Below are positions 25,150-34,564 of a DNA stretch of 35,353 nucleotides, one piece after another. The DNA lies in contig NZ_QPMK01000009.1 in the NCBI RefSeq assembly GCF_003344785.1, positions 1 to 35,353 on the forward strand, given 5' to 3'. The notes below the pieces were generated by a model, which was not told the DNA's origin, made no database searches, and worked only from the letters and a program-made list of their open reading frames with translations. Source of the DNA: Thalassococcus profundi (lineage in GTDB: Bacteria > Pseudomonadota > Alphaproteobacteria > Rhodobacterales > Rhodobacteraceae). The first letter of the stretch is position 1. The number at the start of each line of letters is the position of its first letter. The translations under genes were made by a program, and so were the position numbers.

Positions 25150-26346
25150 CTATAGCTCCAGGATCATCTTCGAGACGATCTGCCGCTGCACCTCGTTCGA
25201 GCCGCCGTAAATCGACAGCTTGCGATTGTTGAAATAGGCCTGCGTCGCGGGCATGGCGTAGTCCGGGCCGACGGGGCCTTCGTTGCTGCCCTCGTCCAAG
25301 GCTTCCGAGACGAAGGGCATGGCATAGGGGCCCGCCGCCTGCCGCGTCAGCGCGTTGATCTCCTGCCGGATCAGCGTGCCCTTGACCTTGAGCATGGAGG
25401 ATTCCGCCCCCGGCGCCTGCCCCGCCGCGGCGGCGGCGATGGTCCGCAGGTTGGTGGTGGCCATGGCCATGAGGTCGATCTCCACCTGCGCGATCTTGGC
25501 GGCGAAGAACGGGTTGTCGATCAGCTTGCGGTCGCCGTCGTTCTCGAGCCCCGCGATGCGTTTCAGCGCCGCGAGTCCCGCGTTGGCGAAGCCCACGCCG
25601 GCGATGTTGGTGCGCTCGTGGGTCAGCAGGTACTTGGCATAGGTCCAGCCCTTGTTCTCCTCGCCCACGAGGTTCTCGACCGGCACCTTCACGTCGTTGA
25701 ACCAGACCTCGTTGACCTCGGCCTCGCCATCGAGCAGCACGATGGGCCGGACCTCGACGCCGGGGATGTCCATGTCGATCAGCAGGAAGGAAATGCCCTC
25801 CTGCCGCTTGCCCTCTTTCGAGGTGCGGACAAGGCAGAAGATCATGTTGGCGTGCTGGCCCAGCGTGGTCCAGGTCTTCTGGCCGTTGACAATGTAGTGG
25901 TCGCCGTCGCGCACCGCCGTGGTCTTGACCGACGCCAGATCCGACCCGGCGCCCGGTTCGGAATAGCCCTGGCACCACCAGTCGTCACCATTGAGGATGC
26001 GCGGCAGGTAATGCGCTTTCTGCGCGTCGGAGCCGAATTTCATCAGCACCGGCCCCAGCATGTTGAGCCCGAAGGGCACGATGCGCGGTGCATGGGCGGC
26101 GGTGGTCTCTTCCTCGAAGATATGCCGTTCGACCGCGTCCCAGCCGGTGCCGCCGTGCTCCTTGGGCCAGGTCACGCCGAGCCAGCCCTTTTCGTTCAGA
26201 ATCGCGTGCCATTCCTCGTAATCGGCCTTGGTCAGGCGCTTGCCGCCCGCGACCTTGTCCGACAGCCGCTTGGGCAGCTTTGCCTCCAGAAAGGCGCGCA
26301 CGTCGTCGCGAAAGGCCTTTTGCTCGTCGGTGTAATTCAGGTCCAT
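25150..26346 (-). CDS. pimC: Acyl-CoA dehydrogenase, large subunit (PimC-like)
   Basis: A 398-residue acyl-CoA dehydrogenase. Clear family landmarks are [17 protein letters not shown] (FAD/substrate loop), [15 protein letters not shown] and the C-terminal [17 protein letters not shown]. The long run of residues around [17 protein letters not shown] and [14 protein letters not shown] resembles what I recall of pimeloyl-CoA dehydrogenase large subunits. It should supply the main flavin site of a heteromeric enzyme with the next gene. The ribosome site AAGGA lies 6 nt before the ATG; the 14-bp gap after the thiolase stop repeats the one before the thiolase. Confidence 0.82.
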   Translation of the reverse strand: MDLNYTDEQKAFRDDVRAFLEAKLPKRLSDKVAGGKRLTKADYEEWHAILNEKGWLGVTWPKEHGGTGWDAVERHIFEEETTAAHAPRIVPFGLNMLGPVLMKFGSDAQKAHYLPRILNGDDWWCQGYSEPGAGSDLASVKTTAVRDGDHYIVNGQKTWTTLGQHANMIFCLVRTSKEGKRQEGISFLLIDMDIPGVEVRPIVLLDGEAEVNEVWFNDVKVPVENLVGEENKGWTYAKYLLTHERTNIAGVGFANAGLAALKRIAGLENDGDRKLIDNPFFAAKIAQVEIDLMAMATTNLRTIAAAAAGQAPGAESSMLKVKGTLIRQEINALTRQAAGPYAMPFVSEALDEGSNEGPVGPDYAMPATQAYFNNRKLSIYGGSNEVQRQIVSKMILEL

Positions 26347-26359
26347 ATCCGGTCCTTTC

Positions 26360-27535
26360 TCAGAATATCTCGAAGAGGCCCGCCGCCCCTTGGCCGCCGC
26401 CGATGCACATGGTGACGACGCCCAGCTTGGCGCCGCGGCGCGCGCCTTCGACCATCAGGTGCCCGGTCATCCGCGCGCCGGTCATGCCGAAGGGATGGCC
26501 CACGGAAATCGAGCCGCCGTTGACGTTGAGTTTCGCGTCGTCGATGCCCAGGGTGTCGCGGCAGTAAAGCGCCTGAGAGGCGAAAGCCTCGTTCAGCTCC
26601 CACAGGTCTACGTCCTCGACACGGACGCCCTGCCGGTCCAGCAGGCGCGGCACGGCATAGACCGGGCCGATGCCCATCTCGTCCGGCTCGCAGCCCGCCA
26701 CAGCGTAGCCCCGGAACCGGCCCAGCGGGGTGAGGCCCTGCCGTACCGCTTCGTCCTCGTGCATCATCACCAGCGCCGCGGCGCCGTCCGACAGCTGCGA
26801 CGCGTTGCCCGCGGTGACGTAGTGGCCCGCGCCCCGCACCGGTTCGAGCTTTTGCAGATTTTCCAACTGCGTGCCCGGGCGGTTGCATTCGTCCTGCGCA
26901 AAGGTCAGCGTCTCGTGGCTGACCTCGCCGGTGGCCTTGTCCTTGACGGCCTTGGTGACCTCGATCGGCGCGATTTCCTGGTCGAAGCGCCCGGCCTCCT
27001 GTGCCGCCGCCGTGCGCGCCTGGCTTTGCACCGCCAGCGCGTCCTGCGCCTCGCGGCTGACGCCGTAGCGTTCGGCGACGATGTCGGCGGTTTCGATCAT
27101 GGTGAGGTAAAGCTCGGGCTTATTCTCCTTGATCCACTGGTCGTGTTCGGCCCGCGCGGGCGGCTGCACGAGGCTGATGCTCTCGACCCCGCCCACCAGC
27201 ACCGCGCGCGCGCCTTCGCAGTCGATCATGTGCCCGCCCATGGCGATGGCCTGCAGGCCGCTGGCGCAGAAGCGGTTCACGGTGGTTCCGGCGATGCTGA
27301 CCGGCAGCCCGGCGCGGATCACCGCCTGCCGCGCGACGTTGCGCCCGGTGACGTACTCCGGGTAGCCGCAGCCCCAGATGCTGTCCTCGATCAGCGCGGG
27401 GTCGATGCCGGCGCGGTCCACCGCGTGTTTCGCGGCATGGCCCGACATGGTGACGCCGTGGGTGATGTTGAACGCGCCCCGCCCGGCCTTGCCGATGGGC
27501 GTGCGCGCGACAGAGACGATGACGGCCTTGGTCAT
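26360..27535 (-). CDS. Acetyl-CoA C-acyltransferase (beta-ketothiolase)
   Basis: A 391-residue thiolase. Catalytic C90 sits in [11 protein letters not shown], the histidine in [16 protein letters not shown] and the second cysteine in [13 protein letters not shown], so all active-site residues are present. It releases acetyl-CoA from 3-ketoacyl-CoA, the last step of each beta-oxidation turn. It lies between the multifunctional FadB-like gene and the PimC-like gene and is the PimB counterpart in a pim-type cluster. AGGA lies 7 nt before the ATG. Confidence 0.93.
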   Translation of the reverse strand: MTKAVIVSVARTPIGKAGRGAFNITHGVTMSGHAAKHAVDRAGIDPALIEDSIWGCGYPEYVTGRNVARQAVIRAGLPVSIAGTTVNRFCASGLQAIAMGGHMIDCEGARAVLVGGVESISLVQPPARAEHDQWIKENKPELYLTMIETADIVAERYGVSREAQDALAVQSQARTAAAQEAGRFDQEIAPIEVTKAVKDKATGEVSHETLTFAQDECNRPGTQLENLQKLEPVRGAGHYVTAGNASQLSDGAAALVMMHEDEAVRQGLTPLGRFRGYAVAGCEPDEMGIGPVYAVPRLLDRQGVRVEDVDLWELNEAFASQALYCRDTLGIDDAKLNVNGGSISVGHPFGMTGARMTGHLMVEGARRGAKLGVVTMCIGGGQGAAGLFEIF

Positions 27536-27549
27536 GCTGCGGTCCTTTC

Positions 27550-29637
27550 TCAGCCGTTGAGGCTGCTGAATGTCTGGTTGTCCTTGGCCAAGCGCCGCAA
27601 GAGCGGGGCCACCTGCCAGAAATGATCGTCCTCGGCGGCATAGCTTTCGATATCAGAGACCAGCTTGGGCAAGCCCACGGTGTCGGCCCAGTGCATCGGC
27701 CCGCCGCGCCAGCGCGGGAAACCGTAGCCGTAGAGCAGCGTCACATCGACATCGAGCGGGCGGGCGGCGATGCCTTCGTCCACTACGCGCGCGGCCTCGT
27801 TCACCATGGCGGCCATGTAGCGGCGCTGGATCTCTGCATCGGAGAATTCGCGCGGGGTCACACCGGCCTCGGTGCGCGCCTCGGCCACCAGTTCCTCGAC
27901 CTCCGGGTCGGGGGTGCCTTTGCGGCCTTCGTACACGTAGTAGCCACGGCCCGTCTTCTGGCCCAGCCGCCCCTTGTTAAAGAGCGCATCGGCCCAGGTT
28001 GGTACCACGTCGCGCGGGTGCCGGTCTGCGGCCTTGCGCTGCCGCGTCATGTAGCCGATGTCGAGCCCGGCCAGGTCTGCGACCTCGTAAGGGCCCATGG
28101 CGAAACCGAAATCCTTCATCGCGCGGTCAATCTGGAACGGGCTGGCACCGGCCAGAACCATACCATCGGCGGCGGCGCGGTAGTGCGACAGGATGCGGTT
28201 GCCGATGAAGCCGTCGCAGACGCCCGCGCGTACGGCGGTCTTGCCCAGCCGCTTGGCCAGGGCAAAGGCCGTCGCCGTCACTTCGGGCGCGGTCTTCTCG
28301 GCCACGACCACCTCGAGCAGCTTCATCACATGGGCGGGTGAGAAGAAGTGCAGCCCGATCACGTCGCCTGGGCGCGAGATGCTGGCGGCGATGGCGTCGA
28401 TATCCAGATACGAGGTGTTGGTGGCCAGCACTGCGCCGGGTTTCGCCACGCGGTCCAGTTCGGCAAATACCGCCTTCTTGACGTCCATGTCCTCGAACAC
28501 CGCCTCGATCACCAGATCGGCGTCCGACAGCGCATCGTAGCCGGTGGCGGCGGTCAGCGCATCCAGCGCCGCGTCGCGCCTGGCCTCGGTCAGCTTGCCG
28601 CGCTTGACGGCGGCGGCGAGGTTGCCCGCGATGGTCTCGCGCGCCTTGGCGGCCGCCGCGTCGTCGCGCTCGATCAGCGTCACCGGCAGGCCGCGCAGCA
28701 GCGCCGCCGTGGCGATGCCCGCGCCCATGGTGCCGCCGCCGATCACTCCGATCGTGCCCACATCGCGGGGGATGACGCCCTCGATCTCGGGCAGCTTCGC
28801 CACCTTGCGGTCGTTGAAGAAGGCGTGGATCAGGCCGGCGCGCTGCGGCGTCTCCATCATCTCGCGGAAGATGCGGCGCTCTTCGTCCAGCCCGTCCATG
28901 ATGTCGAGCCGGGTAGAGGCCTCGACCGCGTCGATGGAGGCCAGCGGTGCGACCTCGCCGCGGGCCTTTTTCGTCCATGTCGCGCGGGCCGCCTCGATGG
29001 CGTCGGGTTCGGCTTCGGGCATGGGCATCTCGCCGGTGGGGCGCGGTTTGGCGCCCTGATCCAGCAGGTCGCGCGCGTAGGCGAGGCCCGCGGCGCGCGG
29101 GTCGTCGCCTTCGCCCAGAACGTCGATCAGACCGGCCTCGAGCGCCTTGTCGGCGGTCAGCGTGCCGCCCGCCGGGATCATGTCGAGCGCCGCCGCCAGC
29201 CCCATCAGGCGCGGCGCGCGCTGGGTGCCGCCGGCGCCGGGGATGACGCCCAGCTTGACCTCGGGCAGGCCCAGCGTCGTGCCGGGCAGCGCCAGCCGGT
29301 AGTGGCAGCCAAGTGCCACCTCCAGCCCGCCGCCCAGGGCCGCGCCGTGGATCGCGGCGACGACCGGCTTGGGGCAGGCTTCGATCCGGTTGATGACGGC
29401 GGGCAGCCACGGGTCCTTGAGCGGCTTGCCGAATTCCGAGATATCCGCGCCGCCGATGAAGAGCTTGCCGGCGCCGACGATCACCGCGATCTCGGCGGCG
29501 CTGTCGGACGCGAAGCGTTCAAAGGCCGCGTCGAGCCCCGCGCGCACCGCCTGCCCCAGCGCGTTCACCGGCGGGTTGGCGATGGTGACGACGGCGATTC
29601 CGCCTTCGGTCAGCTCGTAGGTCACTGGATCGGTCAC
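27550..29637 (-). CDS. Enoyl-CoA hydratase / 3-hydroxyacyl-CoA dehydrogenase (FadB/PimF-like)
   Basis: A 695-residue fusion. The crotonase domain (about 1-190) has GGADISEFG and ALGGGLEVALGCHYRLAL, with the acidic residue in PEVKLGVIPGAGGTQR. The dehydrogenase half begins with GVIGGGTMGAGIA near residue 295 and ends with two C-terminal 3HCDH domains (FFSPAHVMKLLEVV, then GYGFPRWRGGPMHWAD). It performs hydration and NAD-dependent oxidation of enoyl-CoA. The initiator is GTG (29635-29637), preceded by GGGAG. It follows the IclR gene by 19 bp and corresponds to PimF in the pim operon. Confidence 0.93.
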   Translation of the reverse strand: MTDPVTYELTEGGIAVVTIANPPVNALGQAVRAGLDAAFERFASDSAAEIAVIVGAGKLFIGGADISEFGKPLKDPWLPAVINRIEACPKPVVAAIHGAALGGGLEVALGCHYRLALPGTTLGLPEVKLGVIPGAGGTQRAPRLMGLAAALDMIPAGGTLTADKALEAGLIDVLGEGDDPRAAGLAYARDLLDQGAKPRPTGEMPMPEAEPDAIEAARATWTKKARGEVAPLASIDAVEASTRLDIMDGLDEERRIFREMMETPQRAGLIHAFFNDRKVAKLPEIEGVIPRDVGTIGVIGGGTMGAGIATAALLRGLPVTLIERDDAAAAKARETIAGNLAAAVKRGKLTEARRDAALDALTAATGYDALSDADLVIEAVFEDMDVKKAVFAELDRVAKPGAVLATNTSYLDIDAIAASISRPGDVIGLHFFSPAHVMKLLEVVVAEKTAPEVTATAFALAKRLGKTAVRAGVCDGFIGNRILSHYRAAADGMVLAGASPFQIDRAMKDFGFAMGPYEVADLAGLDIGYMTRQRKAADRHPRDVVPTWADALFNKGRLGQKTGRGYYVYEGRKGTPDPEVEELVAEARTEAGVTPREFSDAEIQRRYMAAMVNEAARVVDEGIAARPLDVDVTLLYGYGFPRWRGGPMHWADTVGLPKLVSDIESYAAEDDHFWQVAPLLRRLAKDNQTFSSLNG

Positions 29638-29656
29638 GTCTGGACTCCCTCTCGTT

Positions 29657-30472
29657 TCAATTGCGCATGGCGATGGCAGAGCCCTGGCCCATCATCCGCT
29701 CGAGTTCCTGAACGGCGGCGTGCAGCTTCGGGCCGACGTCGGTCTGCATGCGTTCGACGCTCAGATCGGCGGGCATGGCGCCGCAGGTGAAGATCACCGG
29801 CTCGCCCAGGTCGCGGGAATGGAAGGGCGTCGCGACGGCGTGGATGTTGGCGGCGAAATATTCGTCGGGGGGGGCGATGACGAAGCCCTGGCCGACAAGT
29901 TGACCATAGGCGGACTTGCGCACGGTGTTGGCGCGCTCCGGCGTCAGGCCGCGGTCGCCCTGTGCCGCCGCGACCGTGCGCGCAAAACCATCGTCGCTAT
30001 GCGCACCGAGGAACGCGTGACCCGAAGACGAGCCGTTGAACGGCAACCGGTGCCCGACCTCGAGCCAGAGCGACGCGACGCCGCGCGGCCGCCACGTCTT
30101 GGCGATCAGCATCTTGTTCTCGTCGCGCACCAGCAGCAACGCCAGCGTGCGCGTTTCGTCCGCCAGCCGCTGCATGATCACGCCCGCCAGCTCCACGAAA
30201 GAGATCGATGAGGCCGCGACGTTGCCGAGCGCCAGCAGCGCCGGACCCGGGCGGTAGCGGTCGTGGCGGCGGGCATGGGTCAGATACCCCAGCGCCTGCA
30301 GCGTGAAGGTCAGCCTCGACACGGTGCTTTTGGGCAGCCCCGTGCGCTCGGCGATCTCGGCATTGCCCAGCCCGTCGTCCGACGGCCGGAAGGCGCGCAG
30401 CACCGACAGGCCGCGGGCCAGCGTGGTGGCAAAGCGGCGGTCGGCCTCGGGCGCGGTCACAGGATCGGTCAT
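29657..30472 (-). CDS. IclR-family transcriptional regulator
   Basis: A 271-residue regulator. A winged helix-turn-helix (about 17-80, LGNAEIAERTGLPKSTVSRL) is followed by the IclR effector domain with VGHRLPFNGSSSGHAFLGA. IclR proteins bind small organic acids and usually control the neighbouring catabolic operon. The ATG at 30472 is 2 bp after the DctM stop and has GGGGAG 9 nt upstream; a GTG at 30478 overlaps that stop but is badly spaced. Being inside the operon it controls, it would be autoregulated; the likely operator is the AT-rich region at 33.6 kb. Confidence 0.92.
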   Translation of the reverse strand: MTDPVTAPEADRRFATTLARGLSVLRAFRPSDDGLGNAEIAERTGLPKSTVSRLTFTLQALGYLTHARRHDRYRPGPALLALGNVAASSISFVELAGVIMQRLADETRTLALLLVRDENKMLIAKTWRPRGVASLWLEVGHRLPFNGSSSGHAFLGAHSDDGFARTVAAAQGDRGLTPERANTVRKSAYGQLVGQGFVIAPPDEYFAANIHAVATPFHSRDLGEPVIFTCGAMPADLSVERMQTDVGPKLHAAVQELERMMGQGSAIAMRN

Positions 30473-30474
30473 GC

Positions 30475-31812
30475 TCACATGCTCCCCGGGATCAGCAGCG
30501 ACAGGATCGGGAAAGCCATGATCAGGATCAAGACCAGCACGTCCACGGTCAGGAACCGCAGGATGCCCGAGAATATCCGGTCGATGGGCACATCCTTGCC
30601 CACGACGCCCGCGATGACGAAGACGTTGAGCCCCACCGGCGGCGTGATCAGCCCGATTTCCAGCAGCTTGATTACCACGACGCCGAACCAGATGAGGTCG
30701 AGCCCGTAGCCTTCGACCAGCGGCACCATCAACGGCAGGGTCAGCACCATGATCCCGATGGGGTCGAGGAACATGCCCAGAAGCAGGTAGATCGCGGCGA
30801 TGGCCAGCATCAGCAGCACCACCGACAGCTGCGCGTCGGTCACCACTTGCACGATGGAGGGTGCCACTCCCGTGAGCGCGATGAAGGCCACGAAGATTTT
30901 GGCCCCCGCCGCGATGAGAAAGATGCTGGTGGTCTGGATGCAGGTCTCGCGCAAAGCCTCTACGATGTCGCGGAAGCTGAGCTTTCGCTGCGCGAAGCCG
31001 ATCAGCACCGCGGCGCTGACGCAGATCGCCGCCGCTTCGGTCGCGGTGAAGAACCCGCCGTAGATGCCGCCCACGATGATGACGAAGAGCGCCGCCGCCG
31101 GCCAGGCCGCAAGGCCTGCGCGCCATTTGTCGCCGAAGGTGATGGTCTCGGCGTATTTCGGCGCAGCCGCCGGGTCGCGCCAGACCCAGAACCAGATCAC
31201 CAGCAGGAACCCCGCAAGGCTCAGCAGCCCGGGCAGGATGCCGGCGAGAAAGAGCTTGGAGATCGAGGTTTCGGTGAAGATGCCGTAGATGATGAACAGA
31301 ACCGACGGCGGAATGAGCGACCCCAGTGTGCCGCCCGCCGCGACCGAGGCGGTGGCGAGACGCTTGTCATAGCCCATGCGCAGCATCTCGGGCGAGCAGA
31401 TGCGGCCCATGGTGGAGGCACAGGCGATGGACGAGCCGGTGATCGCGGAAAACCCGCCGCAGCCCACCACTGACGCCATGGCGACGCCGCCCGGCACATG
31501 CGCCAGCCAGACCCGCGCGGCGTGGTAGATCTTGGTGGTGATCTCGGCCCTGTAGGCGATGTGTCCCAGCGCCACGAAGAGCGGGATCATCGACAGATCG
31601 TAGGAATGGATGAGGTCGAAGGAGTTCGAGAACACCAGGCTCGACGTCGGCCGGATCGCCCGGTCGGGCATGAAGACCCCGGTGCGGAAGGCGAAGATGA
31701 CAAAGGTGCCCACGGTGGCCACACCCGCCAGCGCAAAGGCGATGGGCACCCGGATCGCCAGGAGCCCGATGACGGCGGCAAAGGCGACAAGACCGATCAG
31801 CGTGCCATCCAT
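30475..31812 (-). CDS. dctM: TRAP transporter large permease subunit, DctM
   Basis: A 445-residue protein with about 12 hydrophobic segments. Typical DctM stretches are CGGFSAITGSSIACASTMG, GTLGSLIPPSVLFIIYG, TEAAAICVSAA and LEIGLITPPVGLNVFVIAG. It is the ion-coupled permease (Na+ in studied members) of the TRAP system. The start lies 3 bp after the DctQ stop. Its stop almost touches the IclR start, tying transport and regulation into one mRNA. Confidence 0.95.
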   Translation of the reverse strand: MDGTLIGLVAFAAVIGLLAIRVPIAFALAGVATVGTFVIFAFRTGVFMPDRAIRPTSSLVFSNSFDLIHSYDLSMIPLFVALGHIAYRAEITTKIYHAARVWLAHVPGGVAMASVVGCGGFSAITGSSIACASTMGRICSPEMLRMGYDKRLATASVAAGGTLGSLIPPSVLFIIYGIFTETSISKLFLAGILPGLLSLAGFLLVIWFWVWRDPAAAPKYAETITFGDKWRAGLAAWPAAALFVIIVGGIYGGFFTATEAAAICVSAAVLIGFAQRKLSFRDIVEALRETCIQTTSIFLIAAGAKIFVAFIALTGVAPSIVQVVTDAQLSVVLLMLAIAAIYLLLGMFLDPIGIMVLTLPLMVPLVEGYGLDLIWFGVVVIKLLEIGLITPPVGLNVFVIAGVVGKDVPIDRIFSGILRFLTVDVLVLILIMAFPILSLLIPGSM

Positions 31813-31815
31813 GGC

Positions 31816-32328
31816 TCAGCCCTCCCCGCGCAGATAGGCGGTTTCGGCCAGCGGCCGGCCGGCGCGCAGGTCGCGCAGGTCCGTGACGACCATCACCAGA
31901 AGCCGCAGCCAGCACATGGAGATACCCAGCAGGAACAGGATCCGCCCGGGCCATTTCGGCAGTTGCAGATCGCCGAAGAAGAACCCGCCCGAAGTCAGCG
32001 CATGCGTCGCCTCGCGCCAGCCCGCCCAGATCAGCGGCGCCAGCGCCAAAAGGCCGAAGACGGAGCCGAAGACGATCAGCGCCTCCTGCCCCCGGCGCGG
32101 CAGCCGATTCGACAGGAACTCCACCACGATATGCGCGCGCTGCGCCGTGGTGACCGCGAGCGGCAGCACGATGGCCGCGACCATCAGTTCGCGGACCATG
32201 ACAATGGTGTCCGGCACGCCGGAATTCACCGTCACCCGCAGCACGACGCTGGCGGTGATCAGCAGGCCCAGAGCCGCCACGGCAAAGACCGCGAGGTCGA
32301 GCAGGAGCATTTCTATGCGGCGCAGCAT
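31816..32328 (-). CDS. dctQ: TRAP transporter small permease subunit, DctQ
   Basis: A 170-residue protein with four hydrophobic helices (about 10-30, 46-63, 85-105 and 127-149). The typical segment VRELMVAAIVLPLAVTTAQRAHIVVEFL places it in DctQ. It partners DctM in the inner membrane. A 180-bp gap with stable hairpins separates it from DctP upstream, which may lower expression of the membrane subunits relative to the binding protein. Confidence 0.92.
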   Translation of the reverse strand: MLRRIEMLLLDLAVFAVAALGLLITASVVLRVTVNSGVPDTIVMVRELMVAAIVLPLAVTTAQRAHIVVEFLSNRLPRRGQEALIVFGSVFGLLALAPLIWAGWREATHALTSGGFFFGDLQLPKWPGRILFLLGISMCWLRLLVMVVTDLRDLRAGRPLAETAYLRGEG

Positions 32329-32362
32329 GGGATGCCCTTTCGGCTAGGAGTTTCGGTGTTCC

Positions 32363-32461
32363 GGGACCGCGGGGCGCAGGTCCCCGTCACGGCCTCCGCG
32401 AGTGGTGGCACGCCGTGTCGGTCCGGCCCCGGAACGCGGGGGTGCCGGGGCGGACCCCGGC
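32363..32461. repeat. GC-rich hairpins in the DctP-DctQ gap
   Basis: Three stems are visible: GGGACC (32363-32368) with GGTCCC (32379-32384); GCCGGGG (32444-32450) with CCCCGGC (32455-32461) around a 4-nt loop; and an alternative longer pairing of 32420-32432 with 32445-32456 that excludes the second. No T run follows on the minus strand. Confidence 0.55.
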
Positions 32462-32508
32462 CTCGTCGGAACCCGGCCCGGCGCGGCGCCGGACCGGTCA
32501 GCGCGGGA

Positions 32509-33552
32509 TCAGCCGCGCTCCCAGGGGTAGCCCTGTTCGTCGCGCTCGGCGGTGTATTTCTCGATCAGCGCGCGGTACTCCTCGAGCAACGCCTCGCCGT
32601 CGAGGCCCGCAGACGCGGCGCGTTCGGTCCATTCGTCGATATAACCCGCGCCCTTCTCGACCAGCTTCATCCGCTCGTCCTCGGGCAGTTCGATGATCTC
32701 GACGCCCGCTTCGCGCATGGTCTCGACCGCGCGTTCGTTGTCGGCGGTGATGAGACGGCCCAGCTCGTCGGCCATGCCTTCGCCGGCGGTCATCAGCGCC
32801 TCTTGCGTGGCCGGGTCCAGCGCATCGAAGGACTGCTTGTTGGCGAAGACGCCCAGCGCCCCCACCTGGCCCCAGTTCAGCAGCGTGTAGCTGTCGATGA
32901 CCTCCTGCTGCTTGAGCGCCGCGGTGGCGTAGGAATAGCCCTGGCTGCAATCCAAGAGCCCGGTGTCGAGGCCCTGGTAGGCGTCGTAGATCGACATCGA
33001 GACCATGTTGGCACCGAAATCGCGGAAGGTATCGCCATAGGCGCCCACGCCGCGGACCTTCAGGCCCTCGATATCTTCGACCGTGCGGATCGCCGTGCCC
33101 TTGCAGCCGATATGGACCGCAGAGGTGGTGAAGGTGCCGAGGTAGACCAGGTTCATCGATGCGAGATTCTGCTGGATCGCCTCGCTCGACCGCATGAGCG
33201 CGTCGGTGGCCTTCATGCCGACCCAGGCGTCGGGGTTCTGCAACGGCAGGTCGGCGATGCCGTAGGCGACCATCTCTTGCGGGAAATAGACCGCGATGAT
33301 CGTGCCCATGTCGGCGACGCCGTCGGCGATGCCGTTGAGCGCGGCGCCGGCCTTGAACAGCGCCCCGCCCCACTGGATGTCGAGCGTCAGGCCATCGGCC
33401 ATCTCGGTCGCGGTATCGGCAAACCACTGCAACGCATCGGCACGGGCCCCGCGATTGGGGCCGGCCTCGCCCACGAACAGGGTCTGCGCTCCGGCGCTGC
33501 CGGCGCCGCAGATGGCCGCGCCCAGCGCCGCCGCTTTCAGAAATCCTTGCAT
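32509..33552 (-). CDS. dctP: TRAP transporter substrate-binding protein, DctP
   Basis: A 347-residue periplasmic binding protein. The signal peptide (MQGFLKAAALGAAICGAGSAGA) is probably cleaved before residue 23. Conserved DctP parts include GVADMGTIIAVYFP, HIGCKGTAIRTVEDIEGLKVRG and QGLDTGLLDCSQGY. The arginine of the KVRG segment is at the place where TRAP proteins bind a substrate carboxylate, which suggests an organic acid ligand. The ATG at 33552 has GGGAGGAG just upstream; a GTG two codons earlier is less likely. It is the first gene of the operon. Confidence 0.93.
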   Translation of the reverse strand: MQGFLKAAALGAAICGAGSAGAQTLFVGEAGPNRGARADALQWFADTATEMADGLTLDIQWGGALFKAGAALNGIADGVADMGTIIAVYFPQEMVAYGIADLPLQNPDAWVGMKATDALMRSSEAIQQNLASMNLVYLGTFTTSAVHIGCKGTAIRTVEDIEGLKVRGVGAYGDTFRDFGANMVSMSIYDAYQGLDTGLLDCSQGYSYATAALKQQEVIDSYTLLNWGQVGALGVFANKQSFDALDPATQEALMTAGEGMADELGRLITADNERAVETMREAGVEIIELPEDERMKLVEKGAGYIDEWTERAASAGLDGEALLEEYRALIEKYTAERDEQGYPWERG

Positions 33553-33772
33553 GTCCACTCCTCCCAGAATTTCGACACTTCAATTTTGGAGCTAATTCTA
33601 CTATGCAGAATTATTTTCCACTATGCACGTTGGTAGCCGCCCGATGCCGTGATATCAAGCACCTTGTGAACCGCGCGCGGCATTCCGCCCGCCCGCGCCC
33701 GTTCCTTTCCGCGCCGATCCGCGCTAGAGCTTTGGGCAGGCTCGACAAACCCGCAACGCCCCGGAGGATTCC
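33553..33772. promoter_or_regulatory. Divergent control region of the TRAP/beta-oxidation operon and pcaD
   Basis: The region at about 33577-33635 is AT-rich. ACTATGCA occurs twice, at 33600-33607 and 33620-33627, exactly 20 bp (two helical turns) apart. Between them is an imperfect palindrome (33604-33620, minus strand TGGAAAATAATTCTGCA) resembling IclR-family sites. A TAGAAT on the minus strand is a possible -10 for dctP. The GGAGG site for pcaD lies at 33762-33766. Confidence 0.6.
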
Positions 33773-34564
33773 ATGCAGATTGCCCGTCTTGACGACCTTG
33801 CCGTTCACTACCGCATCGACGGCGACCCGGACGGCGCGCCGGTCGTGTTCGCCAATTCACTGGGGACCGACCTGCGGCTCTGGGACCAGGTGATTCCCCT
33901 GCTGCCCGAGGGGCTGAAGTTCATCCGCTACGACAAGCGCGGGCACGGGCTGACCGACTGTCCGCCCGCGCCCTATGCGATGGGTGCGCTGGTGACCGAT
34001 GCCGAACGGCTGATGGATCACCTGGGCGTCACCGGCGCGGTCTTCGTGGGGCTCTCGATCGGCGGTCTGATCGCGCAGGGGCTGGCGGCCAAGCGGCTGG
34101 ACCTGGTGCGCGCCATGGTGCTCAGCAACACCGGCGCCAAGATCGGCACCCGCGACATCTGGGCCGAGCGGATCGACGCGGTGAACGCGGGCGGCACGGC
34201 GGCAGTGGTCGACGCCACGATGCAGCGCTGGTTCGCGAAACCCTTCCACGACACACCGGATTTCCACGCCTGGCGCACCATGTTCCTGCGCTGCCCGGCA
34301 GAGGGCTGGACCGGCTGCGGAGCAGCCATCGCGGGCAGCGACTTCATGACCACCACCGCCGCACTGCGCCTGCCGACGCTGGGCATCGCCGGGTCCGAGG
34401 ACGGCTCGACCCCGCCCGATCTCGTGCGCGAAACCGTCGACCTGGTGCCCGGCTCCGAATTCCACCTCATCCGCGGCGCGGGCCACCTGCCCTGCGTCGA
34501 GAAGCCCGAGGAATACGCGCAGGTCCTGGGCGATTTCCTGAGCCGCCACGCGGGCACCGCCTAA
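33773..34564 (+). CDS. pcaD: 3-oxoadipate enol-lactonase (PcaD-like)
   Basis: A 263-residue alpha/beta hydrolase. Early residues VVFANSLGTDLRLWDQVIPLL and YDKRGHGLTD are typical of PcaD; the nucleophile S95 is in GLSIGG, the acid in AGSEDGSTPP and the histidine in GAGHLPCVEKPE. PcaD opens beta-ketoadipate enol-lactone to 3-oxoadipate in protocatechuate breakdown. The rest of the pca pathway is not nearby, so it may be a solitary copy or a related lactonase. GGAGG lies 6 nt before the ATG. The stop overlaps the next start by 1 bp (TAATG). Confidence 0.83.
   Translation: MQIARLDDLAVHYRIDGDPDGAPVVFANSLGTDLRLWDQVIPLLPEGLKFIRYDKRGHGLTDCPPAPYAMGALVTDAERLMDHLGVTGAVFVGLSIGGLIAQGLAAKRLDLVRAMVLSNTGAKIGTRDIWAERIDAVNAGGTAAVVDATMQRWFAKPFHDTPDFHAWRTMFLRCPAEGWTGCGAAIAGSDFMTTTAALRLPTLGIAGSEDGSTPPDLVRETVDLVPGSEFHLIRGAGHLPCVEKPEEYAQVLGDFLSRHAGTA

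Noticed and set aside
28348-29790. 480-codon plus-strand frame opposite the FadB-like gene
   Set aside because: Shadow frame in GC-rich DNA; the minus strand carries intact catalytic motifs.
31498-33636. 712-codon plus-strand frame opposite the TRAP genes
   Set aside because: Runs across three real genes and two gaps; no recognisable protein sequence.
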